Below, piece by piece: positions 16,937 through 26,576 of a stretch of 31,251 nucleotides of DNA. The position numbers and the translations under genes were made by a program. Source of the DNA: Chara braunii (taxonomy: Eukaryota > Streptophyta > Charophyceae > Charales > Characeae); contig BFEA01000122.1 of NCBI GenBank assembly GCA_003427395.1, positions 2,941,033 through 2,972,283 of the forward strand, written 5' to 3'. The stretch's first letter is position 1. Every line of letters begins with the position of its first letter. A model generated the notes under the pieces. That model was not told the DNA's origin, did not search any database, and was given only the letters and a program-made list of their open reading frames with translations.

Positions 16937-19900
16937 ATGGATGACCTTGAAACATTATATTGCAAAAATCCTGCATGGAAAAAATGTGTAGACTCTGCAG
17001 ACCTGGACCTGCGCTCCATCAATGTAAACGGCTTGGCATCGTGCAAACCCGAAAAACGTCAAGCCATCTGGGACCAGCTCAAAGGAATAGGATGCAGACG
17101 TTAGCCAGATGTGATCTGCATACAAGAAACACACCTGCAGGACAATCCTGATCACAATAGGGCCCACAAACAAGTTTGGCCCCACACCGCTATTAGAGTA
17201 CACGCACCGAGACCTAGCTCTGCAGGAGTAGCAATCTGGGTCCCTCCAGACTCCAGATTCGAGCCAGTTCACTGGGTCGTGGACGAGGAAGAAGGACGAT
17301 GGGCCTCGGTCCTTGGTATGTTAGAAATTGAACTGCTTTGTATCCTTTGTATCTACTCACCAAACTCCGTAGGGGAAAGAAGGGAGTTCTTAGGACAAAT
17401 AGAAACACAAGTCCCGGAAGGTATCCCTCTAGTGATAGCCGATGACTTTAATGCCACCTCTGACAGGTGACAGATGGAACCCCTGGGACTCCCCCTCTTT
17501 CGCTGCGGCGGAAGATGAATAAATGCTTGTCGACCTCGGCGCATCCCTTTCGGTCTTCGATACCTTTCGCCGCCTGCATCTCCAAGAACGGGCCTTCACA
17601 TGCATAGGTGACAGCGACCCGACACGATTATCGAAATCTCGCATTGGCCTAATCTTCCTCTCCAACGACCTAGAAGCAGCACTACGTTGGGCTCTAATCC
17701 TCCCACGTAGTCCCCACCCGCGGCTGGACCATAAAACCTGTGGCATCATTTTAACAATGAGAAAGAGACCCGATCAAGGACCGGGTTTTTTCAAATTAAA
17801 TATCTCCTTGCTCAAGGACTCCTCCTTTGCACATATGATTCGCTCAAAATGGGACTTCTGGCATCGTCAAAAACACCTTTTTGACTCTCGTATTGTGTGG
17901 TTTAACAATGGTCTGATTTTTCTAGCCAGAAAATGTAAGAATTTTGCCAAAGCCAAAGTTGCCCTAAGACAACTGCAGGAAATGACAGCACACAACCAAC
18001 TTATATCGCTAGAACGACAGGCAGACTCACAACTCCCTAGCCCTTCTCCTCAGGAATGGCAGAACTCACTTCCGCCATTCAAAAAGTCAAAGACCAACTG
18101 CTGCAATACGCATTACATAGATGGCAAGGAATTAGGATCAGAGGTAAAATGTCCAAACTAACTCATGATGCCTCAATGGACACTTATTTTTTCTCTATAG
18201 CTACCGCCCGTTCACATAGGACGGTCATTCAGGCCTTTTATGACCTGAACGATAGCAACATCATTGCCACTGACACAACACACTGTACACTGATCACCAG
18301 GACATTCTTTAAACAACTATACACATCCCATATCTCATCCCCTCACGGGGAAGAACGAATTAGAGAAATACAAAACTTCCTAAGGCCAATGGATCGCCAC
18401 TTATCCGCCTGCCAGCGCGACAGGCTGGAGAGGGAGCTAACGAAAGAAGAAGTGTGGGCAGAACTTCTTCAAATGAGGGAGGAGAAAACTTTGGGCATCG
18501 ATGGTTTTCCCAAAGAATTCTAGGAAGCCACATGGACGGATCTGAGCACTGATTTGTGGGATTATTATCAGGAAGTCTGGGAAACCGGCGAATTGGGGGA
18601 TATCATAGCGAAAGGTGTACTATCCCTTCTGTATAAGAAAGGTGACAAAATGAATATCAGGAATTACAGACCTATCACGTTGCTCTCTGTGGTTTATAAA
18701 ATGTTTTCTAAAGCACTGGCCAATCGCATGGCGGCAGTTTTGGAGGACGTCAGACACCCGACACAAAACGGATTTATGTCAGACAGGAACATACAAGAAA
18801 ACATCCTGCTAGTCAACGACGTGGTGTAGCTAGCGCGACGACACCAGGCCAATGCGGTCATTATCTTCATAGACTTTGAGAAAGCCTATGACCACGTTGA
18901 CTGGGATTTCCTAGACAGATGTCTGGAAAGAATGAACTTCGTTCCTGTCTTCCGGCGATGGATTAAGGTCCTCCATACTCAGGCCACTACCTGCGTTCAA
19001 GTCAATGGGTCAGTCGCCCCTCCGTTTGAACTTCAGCGTTCGGTAAGGCAAGGAGACCCGATTGCCCCCTACCTCTTTTTAGTGATAATGGAGGCACTGT
19101 CAGCTAATCTTCGCCATCACAAGGACCTTACCCGAATCAAGATATCCAACATCCCCGAAGAAGCAATCCCTATCTGCTCCCTTTTCGCAGATGACCGCAC
19201 CATAATGGTTGAGGCAACCGAATCCAACATGATGGAAATCCAATTGCTTATGAGCAAGTTTTGCCTGCTATCGGATATGTCTGTAGGAGCACTAGTCACC
19301 GCAAACGGAAAACCACCATCTAATGACGAATGGTTGGCTGGACCAGCACAGACCAAACTGGAGAAATGGAACAACAAACGCACCTCCATCTTTGGACGAG
19401 CGTCGGTGATAAATAATGTAGTCCTAGCCACCCTATGGTATAAAGTCATTCTATGCGTGCAGGGGGGATCAAGGCATTGAAACAACAACTGGCGGCTTTT
19501 CTCTGGAGAGGAGATAGCAACAAGTCCCACGCCATAAGTCGAGTGGCATGGGCGTCAGTGATTCAGCCCAAGGTCAGGGGAGGACTGGCCATTGTGGATC
19601 CGGCCACACAATTCCAAGCCCTTACGCTTCGCTGGGTCCAACGCATTATTTTTTCTACATCATCCCCCTGGGTCCCCTTGGCTCTAGCACAAATTTCTGA
19701 TCTGGCCCCGGAATCCCCACCTGAGATCGATCCGAGAGTTTGGCTAGAGGACAGGTATTGGAGGTTGCCAAGAAAGTATAGGAATGGGGACCCTTCTGAC
19801 AAACAATGGGTGCGCCTCATACGCACTTGGAGGAAACTCCCCCCCCCACTTCGATCAACACCAGAGAGGTGGGAAGAGATATTCAGGCAACCCCTGTTCG

Positions 19901-21367
19901 GTAATCACCTAATAACAGATTCTGGAGGGTGCGTGCGGAACAGCTCGGAGGCCCCATGGAAGGGATGGGTAAGACATGGGGTCCAGAGGGTCGGGGATCT
20001 TTGGGATCGGGAGGCCGGCAACTGAAAGAGTATAGGAAGGACGCGTACATGGCTGCGGTACTGCCATTTCACTGAGAAAGCACTCAAACGATCTCATCGA
20101 GAGCTTCCCTCTCGATTGGTTCACCATCCTCAGGAAAGGTCCATGTTTAAAGGAAGGGAACTGGGTGGGGTTACCCGATCATGAGAAAGAAGTGGGGCGT
20201 GTGCACCTTACAGGTCCTAAAGATGCACTAATAGAAGTCTTCTCCATTCAAAAAGAGGGAAGACTGGAATGAAATCAACAACCCTTTATATGGAAGGACC
20301 AAAAGGAGATATATCGTATCAGGGTGCTTGAGGAGGATAGATGTCCGAAGGTGTATTGCCCTATGACTCCAATTGAGGATCTCCCCTTAGATCCGGCGGA
20401 ATGACGATGGACCCAAAGTAACCCGGCCGGTAAAGGAGGGGACAACTGACTGACACTACACAATCTAAAAACTAAATCAGCCTACCGAATGATCAGACCC
20501 AAATGTAGATTGAGGGACCGTGTGGAGGACAGATGGTATCGCCATCTTAACATTGATCGTAGTCTGCTTAAACCCATTNGATGGTTCGCTCACCATAGAT
20601 GCAGACCCGCCAAAATCTCGGCCCTCCAATGGCAAATCGAACATAGGTGCCTACCAACCAATGATTGGTTGATAGACCACACACGTTTAGAACAGCAAGG
20701 GAAAGCACTTCCATGGTGTCAAAAATGCTGTCAGAGCTTCCCTGGGACGAAGCGGGCGGAGACCATAGAACATATTTTTCTCCAATGCCCTGCGTCAGCG
20801 CTAATGTGGAGAAGTTGGGATAGAATTTGGCGTCACATTGTCCCCGGCGAGACGTGGCCATGGGATTGGAGGGCCATACTCCTCGGACACTACCCCCCAA
20901 TCCGGGGAAACACATTTGTAGAAAATATGTTCAGACTGGGCAGGCGGAGTGTCTTACGGACCATATGGTGGAGGCCATGCATCTTGGAGATAGAGGGGGC
21001 GCAGGTGGAGGAGGGAGAAGCCATGGAACAAGTACGGACATTGGTTCAATTCGAAATTGAAACACAACGGAAGGCAGTCAAAGACAAGCTCGACCAGTCA
21101 TATACTTGGGGGGACATGAACAAGACCATCTCCCACTTTAGTAAAGACTGGCTGTGGGGGGCTAGGGAAGGCTGGGTGGCAGAGATAAAGTGGTCCGGGC
21201 TCAACCAGAGGGAAGAACCCCAGGAGGGAATGGCAAGGGACTACCGGCTGATTTTTCATGATTGGACCAAAATCGATCCGGGCGTCCCTTTACGGCCAGC
21301 CCAGGACTTCGCAGATCCCTTCCCCCCCCACCCGTTGTCCTTAGTGGAAGCACTGGCAACGGCATGA
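16937..21367 (+). pseudogene. LINE-B ORF2, endonuclease, reverse transcriptase and zinc finger, broken
   Basis: The ATG at 16937 (MDDLETLYCKNPAWKKC) leads into the endonuclease: DLRSINVNGLAS, then VICIQETHL, then ADDFNAT, then SRIGLIFLS. Reverse transcriptase motifs are LLYKKGDKMNIRNYRPI, FIDFEKAYDHVDW with Asp at 18872-18874, RQGDPIAPYLF, and FADD with the Asp pair at 19190-19195. The C-terminal zf-RVT-like finger is CQKCCQSF...ETIEHIFLQC (about 20717-20790). Breaks are TAG 17102, TGA 17468, a frameshift at about 17470-17520, another at about 18060-18160, TAG 18521 (where the family usually has Tyr), TAG 18826, a frameshift near 19460, TGA near 20023 and further shifts up to 20489. About 40 residues are missing after FADD near 19300. 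An N lies at 20579. Confidence 0.88.
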
Positions 21368-21389
21368 ACTGAGACGACAGGACGACTGT

Positions 21390-21670
21390 ACACAAGGTTC
21401 AGAAGGTTTGGAAGTTTCAGGCAGGTTGTGGAAGGCTCAGAAGGTTCAGAAAAGTTCAGAAAGTTCAGAAAGGTTCAGCAAGTTTCAGACAGAAAGGATC
21501 AGAAAGGAATCAGATAGGATCAGAAAGGATCAGAAAGGCCCAGAAACTGTCAGAAAGGTTCAGATAGGTTCAGAAAGAGTCAGAAGTATCCAGAAGATTC
21601 AGAACGATTCAGAAAGATTCTGAAAGGTTCAGAAAGGTTCAGAATAGGTTCAGAATAGGTGCTGAATAGA
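21390..21670 (+). repeat. Degenerate short tandem repeat in the LINE-B tail
   Basis: About 25 imperfect copies of a 9-11 base word of the type CAGAAAGGTT follow the ORF2 stop. It is free of coding potential and most likely 3' UTR of LINE-B. Confidence 0.75.
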
Positions 21671-21782
21671 TTTAGAGAGGCTCAGCAATGCTCATCAGGA
21701 TGAGAAGGATAAGTAGGGCTCAGCAGCGTGGGATAGCACGATAGCATATCCATAAAGATGGGCTGAGGAACTGGGCCTCGCT

Positions 21783-21806
21783 GGGACGCTGGACCCGTTT
21801 TCCAGC
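21783..21806 (+). repeat. 24-bp hairpin module, copy 3
   Basis: Same as the consensus except one G to T change inside the loop (CCCGTTT). The stem is intact. It lies in the LINE-B tail. Confidence 0.88.
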
Positions 21807-21912
21807 CAGAAGGTGGACTAGGGAACAGGCAGGGACCACTGGTGCCCCCCAGTGACCCTGGGGGGCCCTAGGCCAAGGGGCTTGTTTTGAGGGAAATAGG
21901 ATATAAAGCAAT

Positions 21913-21936
21913 GGGACGCTGGACCCGGTTTCCAGC
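21913..21936 (+). repeat. 24-bp hairpin module, copy 4 (consensus form)
   Basis: Identical to copy 2, in a different flanking sequence. Confidence 0.9.
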
Positions 21937-21988
21937 AAGCTATCGCACGATATCTCATGTTCTTCATGTTCTTCCTTTCAAATGTAAG

Positions 21989-22012
21989 GGACGCTGGACC
22001 CGGTTTCCAGCA
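21989..22012 (+). repeat. 24-bp hairpin module, copy 5 (consensus form)
   Basis: Identical to copies 2 and 4, with unrelated flanks. Confidence 0.9.
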
Positions 22013-22105
22013 GGTGATGCTCCCCACCAATAGATGGAGCCTGCCTGGGGGTGCTAGCGGTGTCTGTCCATATCAGCACCCCTAGCACCACCCAAGGTGA
22101 AGTTA

Positions 22106-22107
<2 letters not shown>

Positions 22108-22168
<61 letters not shown>

Positions 22169-22169
22169 C
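22108..22169 (+). repeat. (CAA)n microsatellite
   Basis: About 20 uninterrupted CAA units, continuing into the 20-bp word shared with 13415-13434. Confidence 0.95.
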
Positions 22170-22182
22170 GAAGCTCGCGGGG

Positions 22183-22820
22183 ACGGCGATGACATCCCCC
22201 AAGGCATAAAAGTCGGACGCGGTTCGCACTTACTATCTTGCATAACTGGCCCCAAGGCTTGCCACAGGAGATTTCAGTTCTGACCTGGAACTCCACCCCC
22301 ACTATCCTAAAATCCTTGGCACACCCCTTTTTCGCACTTCCGGGCCCCCATCCCACTCCGATCAGGAAGTCGCACTGGGCGTGAGGTTTGGGCGTCACAC
22401 CCCATCTCATTTAGTCCAACTATCTAACCTTCTTCCAAAAAAGATCATCCTTGAAGCACATGAAAAGGGAGCAATAACCTCATTTCATACTCACAGTAAA
22501 CGTCAGGCCCTTTTCTGTGGAGCAAGATCAACACAAGCGGGTCTACAGCGACCCTAACATTGCCTAAGTACACATCCATACCAAATTCCTGTCTCGTCTC
22601 CTATACCTTCTGCAGACTCTAACTGAAACCACCTTATTTCCTTCAGCCCACATACGCACTAACCAAGGGGGACTCTTCTTCTTGCTTCCAAAGCAGCCCT
22701 GCCTGTCAGCAAAGATGGTACAGCTGTTAGTCTCCTTGACTTGGAGGTGCTGTTCTTGTATCACAATCTTTCTAGTCTTATTGAAGATCTCAGAAGAAAA
22801 GGAGGAAATGTTGACAAAGA
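22183..22820. other. No recognisable gene
   Basis: I see no coding motif, RNA gene or clear repeat here. The sequence is non-coding in appearance and may still be part of the LINE-B tail or unrelated intergenic DNA. Confidence 0.4.
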
Positions 22821-22827
22821 TTGACAT

Positions 22828-22851
22828 GGGACGCTGGACCCGGTTTCCAGC
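22828..22851 (+). repeat. 24-bp hairpin module, copy 6 (consensus form)
   Basis: Identical to copies 2, 4 and 5. The flanks are again unrelated. Confidence 0.9.
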
Positions 22852-22906
22852 ACAGTGGTTAGGTTCTGATGATTGACTGTTCAAAAGATGTACGATTCAT
22901 ACATAA

Positions 22907-22930
22907 GGGACGCTGGGCCCGGTTCCCAGC
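22907..22930 (+). repeat. 24-bp hairpin module, copy 7 (compensatory change)
   Basis: The core is GCTGGGCCCGGTTCCCAGC. The sixth stem pair is G-C instead of A-T, both sides having changed, so the stem is preserved. This is the only copy with a double change. Confidence 0.9.
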
Positions 22931-23135
22931 ACGTGCTCCTCCTCCCCACGAACAGATCGGAGCATTCTTTTTCCCCTTTCTATACATAGACTAGCGAGAG
23001 GATGAGATAGATGAGAGAAGAGTATAGCTTAGGTATCCTTGGAAGATAACTCCTCTGCAGGGGAGAGCTACGTATCCCCCACCACTTTCTGTTTCCACCA
23101 GTGTGTGGGTTCCTGGCTAGGGTTGGCGATTTTAT

Positions 23136-23321
23136 TATTATTGTTTTTAAAGGATGATGCCCTTGACATCGGTTTCAATCTTTCCGTCTAATCTGACATA
23201 GGGTGGCCTTTTCAGCCCAGGGTGTATTATTGTTTTTAAAGGATGATGCCCTTGAGATTTTATCATCGGTTTCAATCTTTCTGTCTAATCTGACATAGGG
23301 TGGCCTTTTCAGCCCAGGGTG
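23136..23321. repeat. Tandem duplication of about 90 bp
   Basis: Unit 1 (23136-23224) and unit 2 (23225-23321) both run from TATTATTGTTTTTAAAGG to CAGCCCAGGGTG. Unit 2 has 8 extra bases near GAGATTTTATC and one substitution. Confidence 0.9.
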
Positions 23322-23615
23322 GGCTTATTGCCATCAGGGAACCCCCAATGGGGGATACCGGCCAGGGGACACCCAGTAGCAGAGGGACCGAGCAGCATCT
23401 GAGGTGGCCTGTTGCTGTGCCTCCCCGATTACCCCTCCCCCTATGAACGTCAGCAGAGACTGCTTTTTAATGCCAATTGGGGGGACCAACGGGCTATCTC
23501 TAGGTGGCGGGCGCCAAGCATGCCCAGGAAGGTACACGAGGCCAATGGGGATTGAACCCAAGACCTCCTGCATGCCATTTGTGTGCCTTACCAACTGAGC
23601 TACTAGGCCACTGGA
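23320..23615 (-). mobile_element. tRNA-derived SINE-like sequence
   Basis: On the minus strand a perfect A-box TAGCTCAGTTGG (23602-23591) and a B-box GGTTCAATCC (23558-23549) mark a tRNA-like head at 23611-23538. The acceptor strands do not pair and the D and anticodon arms are poor, so it is not a working tRNA. The following 200 bases are GC-rich with GGGGGA-type words and no ORF. The 3' end of the SINE body is not clear. Confidence 0.6.
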
Positions 23616-23833
23616 TCTAGATTCTTTTGAGATTTCCTCTTCATCTCAAGAACTTGAGTCTGTATTTTTCAACAGTTCAGTTCAGGGGTGTACCAACTGA
23701 GATAGGCCAATTGTTGGTGGATTCTTGTCAGATTTCTATTCTAAATGGGATACCTTTTGAAGCACAGCACATGCACAAACGACCAAAAATAAAAAAATGG
23801 CTGTGTATGTTTCCACGTTCTAGGTAGAAGTTC

Positions 23834-23911
23834 ATTCTCATTTTGCACAAATTGGTGACATTCTCATTTTGCACAAATTGGTGACATTCTCATTTTGCAC
23901 AATTGGTGAGT
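23834..23911. repeat. 26-bp tandem repeat, three units
   Basis: The unit ATTCTCATTTTGCACAAATT followed by GGTGAC is repeated at 23834, 23860 and 23886. The third unit lacks one A. Confidence 0.95.
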
Positions 23912-23947
23912 GGTGGAGCGAGGCCCCAAGTGCAGCAATGCGGTGGA

Positions 23948-24048
23948 GATGTCCGAGTTGAATTACAAAATACAGGTAGGCCAACATTTTGAATGCCTGT
24001 GGACTCAATTTCGTCCAGATGCATTCAAAATGTTGGCGGATGGACATC
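23948..24048. repeat. Foldback with a 17-bp perfect stem
   Basis: GCCAACATTTTGAATGC (23980-23996) pairs perfectly with 24021-24037. An inner GGAC/GTCC pair and an outer GATGTCC/GGACATC pair (23948-23954 and 24042-24048) extend the structure. It is probably a small foldback transposon remnant. Confidence 0.8.
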
Positions 24049-24215
24049 ATGAAGGGTAGAAAAGAAAGAGCAAACATCGGAGGGTGACTGCGCGGCGTAC
24101 CGCAGGTCAGCGCCACTTGCAGCGACCGATTCAGCTACCGGTCGTAGAGCTGCGCGCTACTGGACCATTCCCATGAATTTCGGAGCCCCATAAAGACCCC
24201 CTCCTACTGTAGCAT

Positions 24216-24282
24216 AACGTTACCCGAAATGGAAAGACAACGTTACCCGAAATGGAGAGATGACGTTACCCGAAATGGAAAG
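24216..24282. repeat. 23-bp tandem repeat, three units
   Basis: ACGTTACCCGAAATGG followed by AAAGA or AGAGA occurs three times, starting at 24216, 24239 and 24262. Confidence 0.92.
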
Positions 24283-24331
24283 CTTCGGCGAAACGCAACG
24301 GGGTGTAGCACAGCATCTTGGTTGCGAGAAG

Positions 24332-24498
24332 GGTCGAGGTCCCACTAGCGAAGGGGATAGGATAGAAATCCTGAATCTGGCTATTGTTTTATGCAGAGAT
24401 ACAGAAAAGCAGTTCTATCTCGATTTCCTGCTCCTCTCCTCAAACACGTCCAGATTCAGGCATTCAATCCGATGCTCTTTGCTAATGGGACCACGGCC
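24332..24498. mobile_element. MITE, TIR family GGYCNAGGTCCCAC, copy a
   Basis: The left end GGTCGAGGTCCCACTAGCGA matches the complement of the right end, GGCCGTGGTCCCATTAGCAA. CCTGAATCTGG is present in both arms near 24377 and 24451. The arms extend about 45-50 bp with mismatches. It has no ORF and no convincing target duplication, so it is probably an older insertion. It is related to the elements at 26413-26521 and 26997-27150. Confidence 0.7.
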
Positions 24499-24605
24499 CC
24501 GGCAGCGAGGTGTCGCCACGTGCATTCTGCATCCAAAATAAATGTTGAAACACAAATATAAAAGAAAGAAAGAAGAAACGCAAATAGATGATGAGGCCGA
24601 TGGAG

Positions 24606-24647
24606 TTTTTTTTTTTTTTTTTTTTTTTAATTAAAAAAAAAAAAAAA

Positions 24648-24698
<51 letters not shown>
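24606..24698. repeat. Homopolymer block: T, A, T
   Basis: About 25 T, then about 19 A, then about 45 T follow each other, giving a long A/T-only palindrome-like block. It is the poly(A) tail of the minus-strand U2 fragment plus neighbouring tails. Confidence 0.85.
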
Positions 24699-24701
24699 CC
24701 C

Positions 24702-24810
24702 GTGATCACTACACTTGATCTTAGCCAAAAGCCCAGCCATTCCGGGTAGACTGTGAGGACCCCGGCCTCTAAACTTGATTGGTAATATAAGCCTTGGGCA
24801 CTGGGCCCGG

Positions 24811-24850
<40 letters not shown>

Positions 24851-24863
24851 CGAGAAAACCCAA
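24702..24863 (-). pseudogene. U2 snRNA 5' fragment split by a small poly(A) insertion
   Basis: The minus strand contains CTTTTGGCTAAGATCAAG followed by TGTAGT (24732-24708), the 5' region of U2 snRNA up to the branch-site pairing sequence, and then a long poly(A). The still earlier U2 bases TTTTCTCGGCC lie separately at 24858-24848. Between the two pieces sits a plus-strand insert of about 70 bases ending in about 47 A. The word AAAAGSCC flanks the insert on both sides, as expected of a short target duplication. This is a non-functional retroposed U2 copy. Confidence 0.75.
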
Positions 24864-24879
24864 AAAAAAAAGAAAAAAA

Positions 24880-25214
24880 GAGTAGCGTAGCGTAACTAGC
24901 GTTCTACCGGTAGAGGTCGTCGTTGGTAGCATGCTACGCACCTACCCGTAGCATGCTACCGGTCCCGTACGTACGACCTGCTACCGGTCCCACAAACCTG
25001 CCTACTCATGTGTCTGGCCTCGGACGGGAGAGGAGAGATTAGGAGGACCTTGAGTCGGGACGACATGAATGATGAGAGAGAGAGAGACTGTGTGAAGAAC
25101 CGAGTCCTTGCGGACGACCAGGTGACTGGATGATGCGGATGTGAAGGAAGAAAGGGAGAAAGGAGCAAGGAGGGAGGGAGCAGGGGAGGAAGGAGGGGAG
25201 AAAGAGAGGACAGG
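24880..25214. other. Upstream region of the TMEM234-like gene
   Basis: Copies of GTAGCATGCTAC and ACCGGTAG occur in both orientations between 24908 and 25000. The bases up to 25214 are purine-rich (GAGGGAGGGAGC type) and free of ATG in the gene frame near the start. This fits a 5' UTR and core promoter region, but no TATA box or initiator can be claimed. Confidence 0.4.
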
Positions 25215-25586
25215 ATGGGTTGCCTGCCGGCGTCGGGAGGTGTAGGGTGGTTGGTTTTCATCGGAATCGTGTGGGGTGCGACCAATCCGCTGATCAAACG
25301 CGGAGCTAGGATATCGGAGGAACGACAGGCACGAAGAAGACAAAAGCAACTACAGCGAACGACCGGTAGTAGCAGCTCGACGACCGGTAGCCGCTGGCAG
25401 GAGGAGAAGAAGGAGGACGATGAGCAGGAGGAGAGCGTAGAGAAGAGGAGGAGGGAGGAGGGTGAAGAGAGCAAAAGAGAGGGGAAGGAGAAGAAGAAGC
25501 ATACAGAAGACAAGACAGAGGAAGGGAAGAAGGGCGTTGTCTCGACTTTTGTCGGCTTCTGGGCTAATCTGTTGTGTCAGTGGGAG
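25215..25586 (+). CDS. TMEM234-family membrane protein, exon 1
   Basis: The ATG at 25215 opens 124 codons ending in phase 0 at a splice donor (GAG|GTAATC, 25586/25587). The first 30 residues form a membrane segment with GIVWGATNPLIKRG, the signature of the N-terminus of TMEM234 (UPF0546) proteins in animals and plants, which resemble small multidrug/EamA-type transporters. Their function is not well established. Residues about 33-110 form a highly charged Glu/Lys/Arg-rich loop that is much longer than in the family and is encoded by purine-rich, microsatellite-like DNA. The exon ends with VVSTFVGFWANLLCQWE, the start of the second membrane region, and joins in frame to exon 2 at 29348. Promoter elements are not recognisable. 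Confidence 0.85.
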
Positions 25587-25812
25587 GTAATCTACCTTTT
25601 TTGCTTTTTTTTCTTTTTGTCTTCTCGTACATCAGCACATCTCTGCGCCTGCGCGAAAAAAAACGAAAAGAACAAATGGAGTATCTGCTTAAATGGCACG
25701 GTAGTTTCAAAAAAAAAAAAGGAAAAAAAAAAGGGAATAAGAAGATTTTAAAGATGATTTAATTAATTAAATTTTTACAGTATTTATTTATTTTTATTTT
25801 TATTTTTATTTT

Positions 25813-25852
25813 GGACCGTTTCTCGATCTATGCGTGTCTTCCTTGCGTAGGC
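25813..25852 (-). pseudogene. U6 snRNA 3' fragment with A-rich tail
   Basis: The reverse complement has ACGCAAGGA and GACACGCATAGATCGAGAAA followed by CGGTCC, the 3' part of U6, with about 4 mismatches in 40 bases. It is followed on the minus strand by repeated AAAAT units. The 5' half is missing. Confidence 0.85.
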
Positions 25853-25940
25853 GGTGTAAAACTGACAATACGAACTTCACGATCTCACACGTATACGTGT
25901 CATCGTTGTCAAAATTATTATGACAATTATTATTAAATAA

Positions 25941-26061
25941 TATCGCAGAGGCTTATGACAATATCGCAGAGGTTCCCAAAAAAAAAATAAAAATCGCAGA
26001 GGCTTATGACACAGTGAAGATACAGTGAAATTATTAAATAGTATCGCAGAGGCTTATGACA
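25941..26061. repeat. Dispersed 19-bp repeat ATCGCAGAGGCTTATGACA
   Basis: Full copies lie at 25941-25960, 25993-26011 and 26042-26061, and a partial copy starts at 25962. Between them are AT-rich spacers, two of which contain TATTAAATA. Confidence 0.9.
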
Positions 26062-26140
26062 ATTTATCAACAGAAAGTATCTTGAGTAGGGGTCATCCTA
26101 ATCTTCTTTCTCTGTATCTTTCCAATTTTAACGGATGATA
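26061..26140 (-). pseudogene. Diverged U6 snRNA copy
   Basis: The minus strand reads TTAAAATTGGA, then GATACAGAGAA and AGAAGATTAG, then GACCCCTACTCAAG and finally GATAAATTG. This follows the order of U6 from the region before its AAAAUUGG to AUAAAUCG, with many changes. It is too diverged to be functional. Confidence 0.75.
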
Positions 26141-26399
26141 CAGAGTAGGACAGAAAGAAAATTGTGGCGAGTGCACTGAATGGTTGGACCTTTTTTTTTT
26201 CTTTTTTTTTTTCCCCTTAAAGAGCAATGTGTTTTACAGACGTGCAGCATCACAGGAGGAAAACGAATTTGCCCAAAAAAAAAATAAAAAAATTGGGCTT
26301 TTTTTTTTTTTTTTTTGGAAGAATTACGCTTTATATTTCAAATGAAATGATAATTGAGGCCGGGAATCATCCTCAACAAACAACCCGGAGGTGGCCCTT

Positions 26400-26543
26400 G
26401 CTGGAAACCGGGGGCTAGGTCCCACTTACACGATTTATTAAGCGATATATATTGACCGTAGATAGGATAGCAAAGATCAACGGCCAGAATCTCTTAATCA
26501 CCGTGCAAGTGGGACCTTGCCCCGGGTCCAGCGTCCCTTCCAA
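26400..26543 (-). repeat. 24-bp hairpin module, copy 8, split by a MITE
   Basis: On the plus strand GCTGGAAACCGGG (26400-26412) and CCGGGTCCAGCGTCCC (26522-26537) are the two halves of the reverse-complemented consensus module. Removing the insert and one CCGGG restores it without any mismatch. Confidence 0.9.
26413..26521. mobile_element. MITE, same TIR family, copy b (109 bp, 5-bp TSD)
   Basis: Terminal inverted repeats are GGCTAGGTCCCACTTACACG on the left and, complemented, GGCAAGGTCCCACTTGCACG on the right (18 of 20 identical). The target duplication CCGGG lies at 26408-26412 and 26522-26526, and the empty site is known exactly because the host is the 24-bp module. It has no ORF, so it must be moved by a transposase coded elsewhere. 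The superfamily cannot be fixed from a 5-bp GC-rich duplication alone. Confidence 0.92.
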
Positions 26544-26576
26544 TCAGTATCATCAAGACATATAATCCTTCCAAAA

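Larger units (their letters stand above)
13976..22930 (+). mobile_element. LINE-B: second, more decayed LINE
   Basis: ORF1 (13976-16905) is followed 31 bases later by ORF2 (16937-21367) on the same strand, then by a tail of up to 1.5 kb with short tandem repeats and hairpin modules. Its proteins differ clearly from LINE-A, for example FADD instead of LADD in the reverse transcriptase and a different zinc-knuckle spacing, so it is a separate family. The 3' boundary is uncertain because no poly(A) tail is visible. 22930 is the end of the last hairpin module in the tail. Confidence 0.7.

Noticed and set aside
4058-21367. Many in-frame TAG codons in the LINE ORFs, suggesting a reassigned code (TAG as Gln)
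   Set aside because: TAA, TGA and frameshifts also interrupt the same ORFs, and some TAGs sit where Tyr or other residues are expected. Ordinary pseudogene decay explains all of them.
23538-23611. A functional tRNA gene on the minus strand
   Set aside because: The A- and B-boxes are good, but the acceptor strands do not pair and no anticodon arm forms.
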